Shown in pieces: positions 1 through 9,584 of a DNA stretch of 64,000 bases. The first letter of the stretch is position 1. Each line of letters opens with the position of its first letter. The stretch comes from Methylophilus sp. QUAN (GTDB lineage Bacteria > Pseudomonadota > Gammaproteobacteria > Burkholderiales > Methylophilaceae). The stretch lies in the NCBI RefSeq assembly GCF_015354445.1, contig NZ_JADKYT010000001.1, forward strand, positions 310,001 through 374,000, given 5' to 3'. Under the pieces are notes generated by a model. It was not told where the DNA came from, ran no database searches, and saw only the letters and a list, made by a program, of their open reading frames with translations. The position numbers and the translations under genes are program-made.

Positions 1-74
1 GGCGGGTTCATAGCGCACCATTTTGACACAACTAGTGATACCATGAGTTGCAATTTCGTTGGAAAGGTGTGCGA

Positions 75-512
75 ATGACGACATTATGGTGGTGGTGTGG
101 GCTGGGGCTTATACTGCTGTGCATGGAAATGCTGTTAGGAACCCTGTATTTTTTGTGGCTAGGCATCGCTGCTTTGGTGATGGCGATGTTGTGCGCTGTT
201 TTTACCGAGATGCCATTAGCGTTACAGGCATTGAACTACGCGGTGTTGTCTGCGGTTGCCCTCGGCGTGATGCGTAAGCTGGAAAAGCGTAAGCCTGCGT
301 TACGTGTGGGCCAGGCACAAGGAGAGGAAATCGGTCGTGAAGGCATTGTGACGGTCGCGATTTCACCCCAGCAAGCAGGCAAGATACGCTTCAGCCAGGG
401 GGTGCTAGGCAGCCGCGAGTGGGTGGCCTATGCCGATACTGCAATTGCCGAACAGCAAGCAGCGAAGGTCGTTGCGGTAGAGGGTAACAGTTTGCGTGTG
501 GTGCCTGTCTAG
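75..512 (+). CDS. NfeD-like membrane protein
   Basis: The product is about 145 residues. Two or three hydrophobic segments occupy roughly residues 3-65 and are followed by a soluble beta-rich tail of about 80 residues, the arrangement of short NfeD proteins (membrane anchor plus OB-fold). NfeD proteins partner SPFH/stomatin proteins in membrane microdomains, and the next gene, 35 bp downstream, is a slipin, which supports the call. I chose the ATG at 75 because GGAAAGG lies 8 bases upstream and the protein then begins directly with the membrane segment; an in-frame start at 48 has no such site. No protease domain is present, so this is the short, non-proteolytic class. Confidence 0.8.
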   Translation: MTTLWWWCGLGLILLCMEMLLGTLYFLWLGIAALVMAMLCAVFTEMPLALQALNYAVLSAVALGVMRKLEKRKPALRVGQAQGEEIGREGIVTVAISPQQAGKIRFSQGVLGSREWVAYADTAIAEQQAAKVVAVEGNSLRVVPV

Positions 513-547
513 CCAAGCATTAACTTAATTGAATCAAGGGAGTAGTC

Positions 548-1393
548 ATGACCGAAGTCAGTGTCATTGTGATCGTATTAGTAGTGATTGCCATCGTTAA
601 AGGCGTACGTATTGTGCCGCAGGGCGAGGAGTGGGTAGTTGAGCGCCTGGGTAAGTTTGCTGGCATTTTAACGCCAGGGTTACATGTGATTAACCCGATT
701 TTGAGTACTGTCAGCTACAAAGTGACTACCAAAGACATTATTCTGGATGTGCCAGAGCAGGAAGTGATTACGCGCGATAACGCGGTGATTCTGGCCAATG
801 CGGTGGCGTTTATCAAAGTCACCAATATCGAACGTGCCGTGTATGGCATTGAAAACTTCCGCGAAGCCATGCGCAATATGGTCCAAACCAGTTTGCGCTC
901 GATTATTGGTGGCATGGACTTAAACCATGCATTGACCTCGCGTGACCGCATCAAGGCAGAGTTGAAAGAGGCGATTGCCGATGAGGCGCTGGATTGGGGG
1001 CTGACCGTGAAAAGCGTTGAGATTCAAGACATCAAGCCCTCTGCCAATATGCAGGATGCCATGGAGAGGCAGGCCGCTGCTGAGCGTGAACGTGTGGCGG
1101 TGGTGACCGAGGCTGAGGGTGCCAAACAATCCCTGATTTTGAATGCAGAGGCGCGCCTGGAAGCGGCGCGCAAAGATGCAGAAGCGCAGATGGTCGGTGC
1201 CAAGGCGTCGGCCGAGGCGATCAAAATGATTACGGAAGCGGTGAAAGAAAATAACGCCTCGGCGACGTTCTTGCTCGGTGACCGCTATATTCAATCCCTG
1301 CAAAAAATGGCGGATTCCAATAACAGCAAAATCGTGGTCATGCCGGGTGATGTCGTCAGCGCTGTGAAAAGCCTGGTGGGTGGCGGCAAATAA
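548..1393 (+). CDS. Slipin/stomatin-like SPFH-domain membrane protein
   Basis: The 281-residue protein has an N-terminal hydrophobic anchor (residues 3-20), then an SPFH/Band 7 domain with the typical phrase VPQGEEWVVERLGKF, and an Ala/Glu-rich coiled coil (about residues 170-225) of the type that drives oligomer formation. It resembles the QmcA/paraslipin group. The family forms large membrane-associated rings that organise membrane domains and often modulates proteases; no enzymatic activity is expected. AGGGAG stands 5 bases before the ATG. The upstream NfeD gene is the standard operon partner. A 9-bp-stem hairpin follows the stop codon. Confidence 0.88.
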   Translation: MTEVSVIVIVLVVIAIVKGVRIVPQGEEWVVERLGKFAGILTPGLHVINPILSTVSYKVTTKDIILDVPEQEVITRDNAVILANAVAFIKVTNIERAVYGIENFREAMRNMVQTSLRSIIGGMDLNHALTSRDRIKAELKEAIADEALDWGLTVKSVEIQDIKPSANMQDAMERQAAAERERVAVVTEAEGAKQSLILNAEARLEAARKDAEAQMVGAKASAEAIKMITEAVKENNASATFLLGDRYIQSLQKMADSNNSKIVVMPGDVVSAVKSLVGGGK

Positions 1394-1427
1394 GCCATCC
1401 CTCACTTTCGCCTGTTTCTTGTGTTTT

Positions 1428-1461
1428 CCAGCTGCGTCGTGGCCTGTTTGCCCGCAGCTGG
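1428..1461 (+). terminator. Hairpin after slipin gene, possible weak terminator
   Basis: CCAGCTGCG and CGCAGCTGG form a perfect 9-bp stem around a 16-base loop. There is no T-run behind it, so it is at best a weak or Rho-assisted terminator, or an mRNA-stabilising structure, between the nfeD/slipin pair and the transglutaminase cluster. Confidence 0.35.
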
Positions 1462-1514
1462 CATATTTCCTGCATCTTCACTGCCTAAAATCATAATTCC
1501 TAAAAGGAGTGGCA

Positions 1515-4500
1515 GTGGCTATCCGTGTCGCTTTACATCACCGCACGCGTTATCAGTTCGACCGACTGGTCAATTTATCTCCACATGAAGTCCGCTTAAA
1601 GCCTGCCGCGCATGCGCGCACGCCTGTGCTGTCATATTCATTGACGGTGAATCCGGAAAAGCACTTTATCAATTGGCAGCAAGACCCTTACGGCAACTAT
1701 ATTGCCCGTTTTGTATTCCCCGAAATGGTGCGTGAGCTCGATTTTACGGTCGATTTGGTGGCAGACATGACCGTCATCAACCCGTTTGATTTCTTTGTGG
1801 AGAAGTATGCTGAGCACTTTCCATTCAGCTACGCCGAGCAACAGGCTTTTGAACTGACCGCCTATTTGCAAGCGGAGCCCATGGGGCCTTTGCTCACGGA
1901 ATGGATGGACGTCATACGCAGTGAGGTGGTGCAGCCGGAGGTTGGTATTGTCGATTTCTTGGTGGCGGTGAACCAGCGCCTGCAAGGGGCGATTGGTTAC
2001 ACCGTGCGCATGGAGCCAGGCATACAGACGCCGGAAGACACCTTGCAAAAACGTACGGGTTCCTGCCGTGACTCCGCCTGGTTGCTGGTGCAAGTGATGC
2101 GCCAGCTTGGCCTGGCGGCGCGCTTTGTTTCTGGCTACCTGATACAGCTAAAAGCTGATATTGAGGCGCTGGATGGCCCCAGCGGCACGGATAAAGATTT
2201 TACCGACTTGCATGCCTGGACTGAAGTGTTCATCCCCGGCGCTGGTTGGGTCGGGCTGGACCCGACGTCCGGTTTGATGGCAGGCGAAGGGCATATTCCG
2301 CTGGCTTGCACGGCGTTACCATCTTCGGCCGCACCAGTGATGGGATTTACCGATGTCGCCGAAGTGACGTTTAGCCACGAGATGCGTGTCACCCGTATTC
2401 ACGAAGATCCGCGTGTGACCAAGCCTTATAGCGAACAAGACTGGCAAGCCATTGTGAAGCTGGGCGAGCAGGTCGATAAACAACTGAACAAGATGGATGT
2501 GCGCCTGACGCAGGGCGGTGAGCCGACCTTTGTCTCGATTGATGATATGGATGGCGCGCAGTGGAACACCTTGGCGCTGGGGGAGCATAAGCGCCAACTG
2601 GCAGGAGATCTGGCATTGCGGCTCAAGGCCCAGTTCGCGCCTCACGGCTTTTTGCATTACGGCCAGGGCAAGTGGTATCCCGGTGAGCCGTTGCCGCGCT
2701 GGGCGATTAATATCTACTGGCGGCCTGATGGCAAGCCGGTATGGCGTGATGCCAGCCTATTTTCTGCCGAAAGTGGTCAGGATGGCTACACTGCGAAACA
2801 GGCGCAGGCATTTGCACGGCATCTGGCCGATATGCTGGGATTCCCGCCTGCCTGTCTGGTGCCTGCCTATGAAGATGTGTGGTCGCTGGCACAGCAAGAG
2901 CAGCAGTTGGCGCACAATATTGACCCGCTCAAGGCTGACTTGAAGGATGGTGCCGAGCGTAAACGGCTGGCCAATGTGCTGAACCAGGGCTTAGGCTCGG
3001 TCGTCGGTTACGTCATGCCATTGAAACCAATAGAGTCGCAAGTGGCCGGTGAATGGCTGACCAGCAAGTGGCCATTGCGGCGCGAGCATCTCTATTTGCT
3101 GGCGGGCGATTCGCCCATGGGGTTGCGCTTGCCGCTTTCTTCATTGCCATGGCAACTGCCTGCGGAGATTGAACCGGAATTTGCGCTGGACTCGTTTGCT
3201 GAGCAGGCGGCGCTGGGTGATGCCAAGGTGCCCAAAGTCAGGTTAAAACACAAAACAAGCCAGCCCACCGCGCGCGAAGTCATTCATACCGCCTTGTGTG
3301 TGCAGGTCAGGCAAGGCCGCTTATATGTATTTATGCCACCGGTGACACGGCTGGAGGATTACCTGGATTTGCTGAGTGCCATTGAGCAGACCGCCAGTGA
3401 CCTCAAGCTCAAGCTGTGGCTGGAGGGCTATACGCCACCGCGCGATAGTCGCCTGAAGTTACTCAGTGTGACACCAGACCCTGGCGTGATTGAAGTCAAT
3501 ATTCATCCGTCCAGCAGTTGGAAGGAACTGGTCGCGAATGTCAGCACCTTATATGAAGCGGCGCGTGTATGCCGGTTAGGCACAGAGAAATTCATGCTGG
3601 ATGGCCGCCACACGGGGACGGGCGGTGGTAACCATGTGACGCTGGGCGGCGAAACAGCCGCCGACAGCCCGCTGTTAAGACGGCCGGATGTGTTGCGCAG
3701 CCTGATTACCTACTGGCAAAACCACCCTGCACTGTCTTATTTGTTTTCCGGTACATTTATTGGCCCCACCAGCCAGGCGCCGCGGGTGGATGAGGCGCGC
3801 GACGATAATTTGTACGAGCTGGGCATTGCTTTCCAGCAGATGGAGAAAATGCTGCCGCCGGGCAAAGAAAGTGCGCAGCCCTGGCTGGTCGACCGCTTGT
3901 TGCGGCATTTGCTGGTCGATTTGACCGGTAACACGCATCGCGCCGAGTTTTCTATCGACAAACTATATTCGCCAGATGGCCCGACCGGGCGGCTGGGGCT
4001 GGTGGAGTTCCGAGCGTTTGAAATGCCGCCGCATGCGCGCATGAGCCTGCTGCAAAGTTTGTTGTTACGTGCCCTGGTCGCACGCTTCTGGAAAACGCCT
4101 TATACCGGCAAGCTGGTGCATTGGGGCACTGAATTACATGACCGCTGGATGTTGCCACATTTTGTGGCACAGGATATGGCCGATGTGGTGGCCGACTTGC
4201 GTGCGGCAGGTTATGCCTTTGAGCAGCGCTGGTTTGAGCCGTTTGTCGAGTTCAGGTTTCCGCGTTATGGCACCGTGGCTTATCACGGCATAGAGCTGGA
4301 GCTGCGGCAGGCCATAGAGCCATGGAACGTGCTGGGTGAGGAGGTGTCTGGCGGCGGCACAGCGCGTTATGTGGACTCATCCGTGGAGCGCATGCAGTTG
4401 CGTGTGCGTGGCCTGACGGACGGCCGACATGTGGTGACCTGTAATGGCCGTCCGTTGCCCTTGCAGGCAACCGGCAATGCGGGCGAGCATGTGGCGGGTA

Positions 4501-4805
4501 TCCGCTTCCGCGCCTGGAACCCGTGGTCAGCCTTGCATCCGACCATCCCGGTACAAGCGCCTTTGGTGTTCGACCTGGTAGATACCTGGAGTGGCAAGTC
4601 ATTAGGTGGGTGCACCTATCATGTGTCGCATCCGGGTGGGCGCAATTACAATACTTTCCCGGTGAATGCCAATGAGGCAGAGGCGCGCCGATTTGCCCGT
4701 TTCTGGGCGCATGGACACACGCCGGGCGAGATGTGTGTGGTAAAAGAACCACCTAACCCGCGTTTTCCGTTTACGCTGGACCTGCGTTGGCAGGCCAATG
4801 GGTGA
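1515..4805 (+). CDS. Large transglutaminase-like protein with DUF2126 tail
   Basis: About 1,096 residues. The N-terminal third is a bacterial transglutaminase-like domain with a complete Cys-His-Asp triad: C184 (GSCRDSAW), H233 (DLHAW) and D249 (GLDPTSG). The remainder, from about residue 330, is the DUF2126 region seen behind this domain in many proteobacteria (LTQGGEPTFVSIDDMDG is its usual opening). GTG at 1515 is preferred over GTG at 1509 because AGGAG sits 5 bases before 1515 but overlaps 1509. The two following genes encode a circularly permuted ATP-grasp/alpha-E protein and a second transglutaminase, a recognised conserved neighbourhood. Comparative-genomic work predicts peptide ligation by the ATP-grasp enzyme and hydrolysis or transfer by the transglutaminases; the true substrate is unknown. 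Confidence 0.85.
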   Translation: MAIRVALHHRTRYQFDRLVNLSPHEVRLKPAAHARTPVLSYSLTVNPEKHFINWQQDPYGNYIARFVFPEMVRELDFTVDLVADMTVINPFDFFVEKYAEHFPFSYAEQQAFELTAYLQAEPMGPLLTEWMDVIRSEVVQPEVGIVDFLVAVNQRLQGAIGYTVRMEPGIQTPEDTLQKRTGSCRDSAWLLVQVMRQLGLAARFVSGYLIQLKADIEALDGPSGTDKDFTDLHAWTEVFIPGAGWVGLDPTSGLMAGEGHIPLACTALPSSAAPVMGFTDVAEVTFSHEMRVTRIHEDPRVTKPYSEQDWQAIVKLGEQVDKQLNKMDVRLTQGGEPTFVSIDDMDGAQWNTLALGEHKRQLAGDLALRLKAQFAPHGFLHYGQGKWYPGEPLPRWAINIYWRPDGKPVWRDASLFSAESGQDGYTAKQAQAFARHLADMLGFPPACLVPAYEDVWSLAQQEQQLAHNIDPLKADLKDGAERKRLANVLNQGLGSVVGYVMPLKPIESQVAGEWLTSKWPLRREHLYLLAGDSPMGLRLPLSSLPWQLPAEIEPEFALDSFAEQAALGDAKVPKVRLKHKTSQPTAREVIHTALCVQVRQGRLYVFMPPVTRLEDYLDLLSAIEQTASDLKLKLWLEGYTPPRDSRLKLLSVTPDPGVIEVNIHPSSSWKELVANVSTLYEAARVCRLGTEKFMLDGRHTGTGGGNHVTLGGETAADSPLLRRPDVLRSLITYWQNHPALSYLFSGTFIGPTSQAPRVDEARDDNLYELGIAFQQMEKMLPPGKESAQPWLVDRLLRHLLVDLTGNTHRAEFSIDKLYSPDGPTGRLGLVEFRAFEMPPHARMSLLQSLLLRALVARFWKTPYTGKLVHWGTELHDRWMLPHFVAQDMADVVADLRAAGYAFEQRWFEPFVEFRFPRYGTVAYHGIELELRQAIEPWNVLGEEVSGGGTARYVDSSVERMQLRVRGLTDGRHVVTCNGRPLPLQATGNAGEHVAGIRFRAWNPWSALHPTIPVQAPLVFDLVDTWSGKSLGGCTYHVSHPGGRNYNTFPVNANEAEARRFARFWAHGHTPGEMCVVKEPPNPRFPFTLDLRWQANG

Positions 4806-4861
4806 ACATCCTGTTACACTCATTGTCTTGTAATGTAATGTATTTTTTCTCCTGATCTCGC

Positions 4862-7402
4862 ATGCAACCAGTGCTTAACCAACTGTATTTTTCTGACCGC
4901 TACAACGAACTGTTGGATAGCAGCGGTCAGGCACGTCCGCACTGGCAGGCCTTGCTGGCACAGCTGGAGTCTGAAGAGCCGACCGCCATGCGTAAACGCG
5001 TGGAAGCCGTGCAGCGCCAGGTGCGGGATAACGGTGTCACTTATAACGTCTATGCCGATACCCATGGCGTGCAGCGGCCCTGGGATCTGGATGTCCTGCC
5101 ACTGATTATTCCGCAAGACGAATGGCAGCACATTGCCGCTTCGGTTGCACAGCGTGCTACCTTGCTTAACCGGGTATTGCTGGATGTTTATGGCGAGCAG
5201 CGGCTGTTGGCCGATGGTCAATTGCCCCCGGCATTGATTTACGGGCATAACGGCTTTTTGCCGTCTTGTGTCGGGATTCCACATTATGACAATATTGCAT
5301 TGCATAGCTATGCCGTCGATATTGCACGCGCGCCTAACGGCCAGTGGTGGGTGGTGTCTGACCGCACGCAAGGGCCGACTGGCGCGGGCTATGCGCTGGA
5401 AAACCGTACCATTATTTCGAGTGCGTTTCCCGAGCTGTTCCGTGACCTGAATATTGAGCGCCTGAGCGGCTTTTTTGCCAGCATGCGCGATAGTCTGGCG
5501 CACTGGGGACACCGCGTGGCGGATAACCAGGCACGAACGGTACCCGGTATCGCCGCGCTGGGTCAGGGGGAGCCGCCATTGGTGGTTATTTTGACCCCCG
5601 GGCCTTATAACGAAACCTACCACGAGCAGTCCTTCCTGGCGGGCTACCTCGGTTATCCGCTGGTACAAGGTAGTGACCTCACCGTACGCAATGGCGTGGT
5701 GTGGCTAAAAACCATTGCCGGACTCAAGCCCGTGCATGCGATTTTGCGGCGTATTGATGACGACTACTGTGATCCGCTGGAACTGAATGCCGAGTCCTTG
5801 CTGGGTGTGGCTGGCCTGACGCAGGCCGCGCGATTGGGCAATGTGTTGATTGCCAATGCCCTGGGTGCTAATTTGCTGCAATCTGGCGCCTTGCTCGGTT
5901 TCTTGCCTAACTTATGCCAGTCAGTGTTAGGCGAAACCTTACGCATGCCTTCGGTGGCGACCTGGTGGTGTGGTGAACCAGCCGCCCTGGAATATGTGAT
6001 CCAGCACCTGGATGACCTCGTCATCAAACCGGCTTATCCGCAAGTGCGGTCATCCCCCATTTTTGGGGAGGATTTGAACCCGGGCCAAAAAGAATCGCTG
6101 ATTGCCAAGTTGCGGGCGCAACCCGACCACTATATTGCGCAGGAGCAAGTGGATATTTCGCATGCGCCGGTGCTGACCAGCCACCAGAGCCATCCGCAAA
6201 TCGGCTCGCTCGCCGTGAGTTTGCGGGTGTATGCCTTTGCGACGCCTAACGGCTATGCCATCCTGCCAGGCGGCTTGTCTCGCGTGGCCAGCGGTAAAGA
6301 TGCCCGCGTGGTCACCATGCAGCGTGGCGGCACCAGCAAAGATACCTGGGTGCTGTCGCATGACAGCCAACCGCCGTTCAGCCTGTTACGTAAAACCAGC
6401 TCCAGCCAGGACCTGGTGCGTGAAAATGCCTACCTGTCCAGCCGCATGGCAGAAAACCTGTTCTGGTATGGCCGTTACTCAGTGCGTAATCTGCAAAAAG
6501 CCATCATGTTACGTGCCACCATCCGCGCCTTGCTCGAGTACACGCCGGAGATGCGCGACGGCGAGTGGTCGACCATGCAGGGCTTGTGCCAGTGGTTTGA
6601 CCTGTTACCCAACCCGGAAGACGAAGAGGCCATTGCCAGCTGGCAACCCTGGACGGATGATGATATTGAACCGTTGCTGATTCAGGCCGTGTTCTCACAA
6701 CAGTCCAGCAGTCTGGCTACCAGTGTGCAGCAATTGTTTCAGCAGGCATTCAACCTGCGTGAACGCATTTCGAATGACCATTGGCGGACGGTGAACGTAT
6801 TGTCACGCCTGTTTATTACCCGTCACCAGCATGCCACTCTCCAGGATGCCTTGTCTTATATTGAGCAGGCCATTAATCATTTCGTTACCCTGACGGGCTT
6901 TGCCATGGACTGGATGACGCGTGACCTGGGCTGGCGTTTTATGTCCCTGGGGCGACGCATAGAGCGCTTGCAGTTTATGTGTGTGCTGTTGAGCCGTGCG
7001 CTCAGCATGCCACAGCACAGCAACCTGGAGTGGTTGTTGCAGGTCACCAATAACCTGGTCACCTATCGGGCCCGTTATGCTGCACAGCCAGAGTGGTTAC
7101 CGGTGCTGGATTTGTTGTTGATGGATGATAATAACCCTAATTCTGTGGTGTTCCAGATCAAGGGCCTGGTCAAATACTTGGAAGAAATGGACGCGCAGGA
7201 CAATGCAGGCGGCATCGCCACTGAGCTGAATGATTGCTGGCAGGCATTGTTGCAACTCGATCCTGATCAATGTTTTACGGCAGGAAATACTGCTTTGGCC
7301 GAGTGGCTTAACCGCACCTATGCGGTGACGCTCACCTTGTCAGACCGCTTGAGTCTGCGTTTTTTCAGTTATGCCAGTCCGCTGGTGACACCTGGGCATT
7401 AA
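4862..7402 (+). CDS. Circularly permuted ATP-grasp / alpha-E fusion protein
   Basis: The 846-residue product joins a circularly permuted ATP-grasp domain (old DUF404/DUF407, about residues 70-475) to a C-terminal all-helical alpha-E domain (old DUF403, from about residue 515, beginning LSSRMAENLFWYGRY). In many genomes these are separate adjacent genes; here they are fused. ATP-grasp enzymes of this class are predicted peptide-bond-forming ligases, and alpha-E is an accessory domain found with them. The gene lies 56 bp after the large transglutaminase and 9 bp before the small one, so the three are probably co-transcribed. No convincing Shine-Dalgarno sequence precedes the ATG. The substrate is unknown. 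Confidence 0.87.
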   Translation: MQPVLNQLYFSDRYNELLDSSGQARPHWQALLAQLESEEPTAMRKRVEAVQRQVRDNGVTYNVYADTHGVQRPWDLDVLPLIIPQDEWQHIAASVAQRATLLNRVLLDVYGEQRLLADGQLPPALIYGHNGFLPSCVGIPHYDNIALHSYAVDIARAPNGQWWVVSDRTQGPTGAGYALENRTIISSAFPELFRDLNIERLSGFFASMRDSLAHWGHRVADNQARTVPGIAALGQGEPPLVVILTPGPYNETYHEQSFLAGYLGYPLVQGSDLTVRNGVVWLKTIAGLKPVHAILRRIDDDYCDPLELNAESLLGVAGLTQAARLGNVLIANALGANLLQSGALLGFLPNLCQSVLGETLRMPSVATWWCGEPAALEYVIQHLDDLVIKPAYPQVRSSPIFGEDLNPGQKESLIAKLRAQPDHYIAQEQVDISHAPVLTSHQSHPQIGSLAVSLRVYAFATPNGYAILPGGLSRVASGKDARVVTMQRGGTSKDTWVLSHDSQPPFSLLRKTSSSQDLVRENAYLSSRMAENLFWYGRYSVRNLQKAIMLRATIRALLEYTPEMRDGEWSTMQGLCQWFDLLPNPEDEEAIASWQPWTDDDIEPLLIQAVFSQQSSSLATSVQQLFQQAFNLRERISNDHWRTVNVLSRLFITRHQHATLQDALSYIEQAINHFVTLTGFAMDWMTRDLGWRFMSLGRRIERLQFMCVLLSRALSMPQHSNLEWLLQVTNNLVTYRARYAAQPEWLPVLDLLLMDDNNPNSVVFQIKGLVKYLEEMDAQDNAGGIATELNDCWQALLQLDPDQCFTAGNTALAEWLNRTYAVTLTLSDRLSLRFFSYASPLVTPGH

Positions 7403-7411
7403 GGGAAAGTG

Positions 7412-8299
7412 ATGCGCTACCAGGTCGAACATCAAACCGTGTATAGCTACGATACGTGTGTGATCCAGTCGCAACAGTTATTGCATATGATGCCGCGCCA
7501 GACGGACTTCCAGCAGTGCGTTTCTTATACCCTTGCGTGTGAGCCATCGCCTGCCGAGCAATCGCGGCGCTGTGATTCTTTTGGCAACCATAATGACTAT
7601 TTGACACTGCTGACCCCGCATCAGTCACTGGAAGTCACTTCACGTTTTCAGGTTGATGTACAGCCACGCCCCACCATGCAAACACTCATGCAAAGCCCCG
7701 CTTGGGAGCAGGTGCAGGCTATGTTGCAATTGCAGGGGACGCAGCATCTCGAAGCCACGCCGTTTATTTATGCCACGGCAAGAGTGAAATGCAGTGAGGC
7801 GTTGGCCACGTTTGCACAAACGTGTTTCACGCCGCAACGTCCGTTGCTGGAGGCCGCAATGTCATTAACGCAGCAGATCTACGCCGAGTTTGAGTTTGAT
7901 GCGCAGGCAACAGACATTTCAACGCCGCTGGACGAAGTACTCAAAGGCCGCCGTGGCGTCTGCCAGGATTTTGCTCACCTGATGATTGGTGCTTTGCGTT
8001 CATTGGGCCTGGCATGCCGTTATGTCAGTGGCTATATCCTCACACATCCTCCCGCAGGCCAGCCACGGCTGGTGGGCGCAGATGCTTCACATGCCTGGAT
8101 ATCCGTCTATTGCCCGGTCAATGGCTGGGTGGACTTTGACCCGACCAACAATTGCCTGGTGCAGCAGGAACATATTACCGTGGCCTGGGGGCGCGATTTT
8201 GGGGATGTGTCGCCCATGCGCGGCGTGGTGCTGGGGGGCGGCCAGCAGCAACTGACAGTCAGTGTGACGGTGACGCCATTAGCGTACGCCGCCGCCTAG
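7412..8299 (+). CDS. Transglutaminase-like cysteine protease family protein
   Basis: About 295 residues: an N-terminal bacterial transglutaminase beta region (MRYQVEHQTVYSYD) and a transglutaminase core with triad C184 (RRGVCQDFAH), H227 (DASHAWISVY) and D243 (GWVDFDPTN). Most bacterial members are thought to be peptidases rather than cross-linkers. The ATG at 7412 is taken rather than the GTG at 7409 because GGGAAA is better spaced; the difference is one residue. It is the third gene of the ATP-grasp/alpha-E cluster and ends 112 bp before a strong terminator. Confidence 0.85.
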   Translation: MRYQVEHQTVYSYDTCVIQSQQLLHMMPRQTDFQQCVSYTLACEPSPAEQSRRCDSFGNHNDYLTLLTPHQSLEVTSRFQVDVQPRPTMQTLMQSPAWEQVQAMLQLQGTQHLEATPFIYATARVKCSEALATFAQTCFTPQRPLLEAAMSLTQQIYAEFEFDAQATDISTPLDEVLKGRRGVCQDFAHLMIGALRSLGLACRYVSGYILTHPPAGQPRLVGADASHAWISVYCPVNGWVDFDPTNNCLVQQEHITVAWGRDFGDVSPMRGVVLGGGQQQLTVSVTVTPLAYAAA

Positions 8300-8411
8300 C
8301 GTCATTTTCAGTGCTATTTAGCCGTTGATTTGATATTGATCAACTCTCGGCGTTCGTACAACGTTTAATCTACGCCCTGTGAGGAGTAGGTAAGTAGTAA
8401 AGTCCACGTTA

Positions 8412-8436
8412 GCCCCGACTTGTCGGGGCATTTTTT
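8412..8436 (+). terminator. Rho-independent terminator of transglutaminase cluster
   Basis: GCCCCGAC and GTCGGGGC form an 8-bp GC-rich stem with a minimal loop, followed by ATTTTTT. It closes the plus-strand transglutaminase operon just before the convergent amidase gene ends. Confidence 0.85.
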
Positions 8437-8448
8437 CATCTGTCGCTG

Positions 8449-9414
8449 TTAGCCATAGCGTTTCTTATACTCGTCTTTAAGTAGTTGCCTGAATTCAGAC
8501 ATGGTCATCGACAAGGCGCCGCCAGGGTCATTTTTACGCCAGCGGCCTATGCCTTTGGGACCTGCCGCTTCGTCATGGCCGAGGACATAATCAAAATCAA
8601 AGACGCTGGGATTGTTTGCCTTGGCCCAGAGCAAAAACTCAAGCAGAGTGGTTTCCTGCGCTTTGGTGTAGGGGAGATAAGCCCCAGCCAGGATGTTGTC
8701 GGTATTTTTATCAATCACACGCACTTTTTTGGCGTCTATTGGTTGCTTATGGCTGGTATCCCAATAGGTGTAATACTTACCGTTATGCACCTCTAGCCGC
8801 CCCGGGTTGGTGATTTCTATGCCGACCAGAAAATTGGACACGCCATTACGTTTCGCACCAGCAATGGTCCAGGCACTTTCCCCAGCGTGGTAGCCCCATT
8901 GGTTGAGCGGGTTTGCCTGTACCAGTTTGCCATCGGTGCTGATGCAGCAAAAGAAATACGGGCTGCTAGTAATGGCGCTCACCGCGTTTTCCAGCCCTTT
9001 GGTGTATTGCCCGGCTGTGAAGTGCACAATCGCGCCATAAGGATAGGCTTTCGGGTATTCACCCTGGGCGGCGCGTTTAATGTCGGTGCGTATGACGGCT
9101 TCCGGGTACCACAGTTTTCTTTCGCCGACCGGATAACGCTTTTTTTCTGGGGAAGCTTCCTCAGGATGCAGGCTGGGGCGCGGTGGCTCGGGTGGCCTGA
9201 ACTCTTCGGGGACCGGCTCTTCCAGCAGTTGTGACAGGATTTCAATCTGGCTGAGCGCCAGTGCATCGACTTTGGGGTCGGCAGACAGCCTGGCAATTTG
9301 CATGGCTGACCAGCGCAAGGTATACAGTTTTGCTTTATCCATGGAGGGGCTCCTTGATTGTTTAAGTGCCGCCACCTGTTCATCCACGCTGCTGTGGCGA
9401 TCTCTGTATGGCAT
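8449..9414 (-). CDS. N-acetylmuramoyl-L-alanine amidase (Amidase_2 family)
   Basis: 321 residues. From about residue 120 there is an Amidase_2/PGRP-like fold with candidate zinc ligands in AIVHFTAG and VLGHDEAAGPKGIGRWRKNDPGG, plus a substrate-groove stretch around WGYHAGESAW. The enzyme class cuts the bond between N-acetylmuramic acid and the stem peptide. The first ~110 residues are hydrophilic and Pro/Glu-rich with no known domain and no signal peptide, so it may act in the cytosol, be released by lysis, or be phage-derived. AGAGG lies 6 bases before the ATG. No phage genes flank it. Confidence 0.75.
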   Translation of the reverse strand: MPYRDRHSSVDEQVAALKQSRSPSMDKAKLYTLRWSAMQIARLSADPKVDALALSQIEILSQLLEEPVPEEFRPPEPPRPSLHPEEASPEKKRYPVGERKLWYPEAVIRTDIKRAAQGEYPKAYPYGAIVHFTAGQYTKGLENAVSAITSSPYFFCCISTDGKLVQANPLNQWGYHAGESAWTIAGAKRNGVSNFLVGIEITNPGRLEVHNGKYYTYWDTSHKQPIDAKKVRVIDKNTDNILAGAYLPYTKAQETTLLEFLLWAKANNPSVFDFDYVLGHDEAAGPKGIGRWRKNDPGGALSMTMSEFRQLLKDEYKKRYG

Positions 9415-9584
9415 GAGCAGCCTCTGCTGCTGTCATGTAGTTTTATATTAGCCGCTCTTTGTTAAGTTGTGTTTGTTTGATGGTGTGTTGGCAACAAATA
9501 AACCCATGTCTGCCAGCAAGTGTGTGTTTAGCCGCAACGCAGTCGCGGTAAAATGGTGTTTTATTTCATCAATGAGCGTTGTCA

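Noticed and set aside
1-74. Promoter TTGACA at 23-28 for nfeD
   Set aside because: The -35-like hexamer has no acceptable -10 at 16-18 bp; not supported.
4820-5668. 282-codon minus-strand open frame under the ATP-grasp gene
   Set aside because: Antisense to a conserved domain, composition atypical, no ribosome site; shadow.
8449-9414. Amidase as marker of a prophage
   Set aside because: No holin, spanin, capsid or integrase genes are adjacent.
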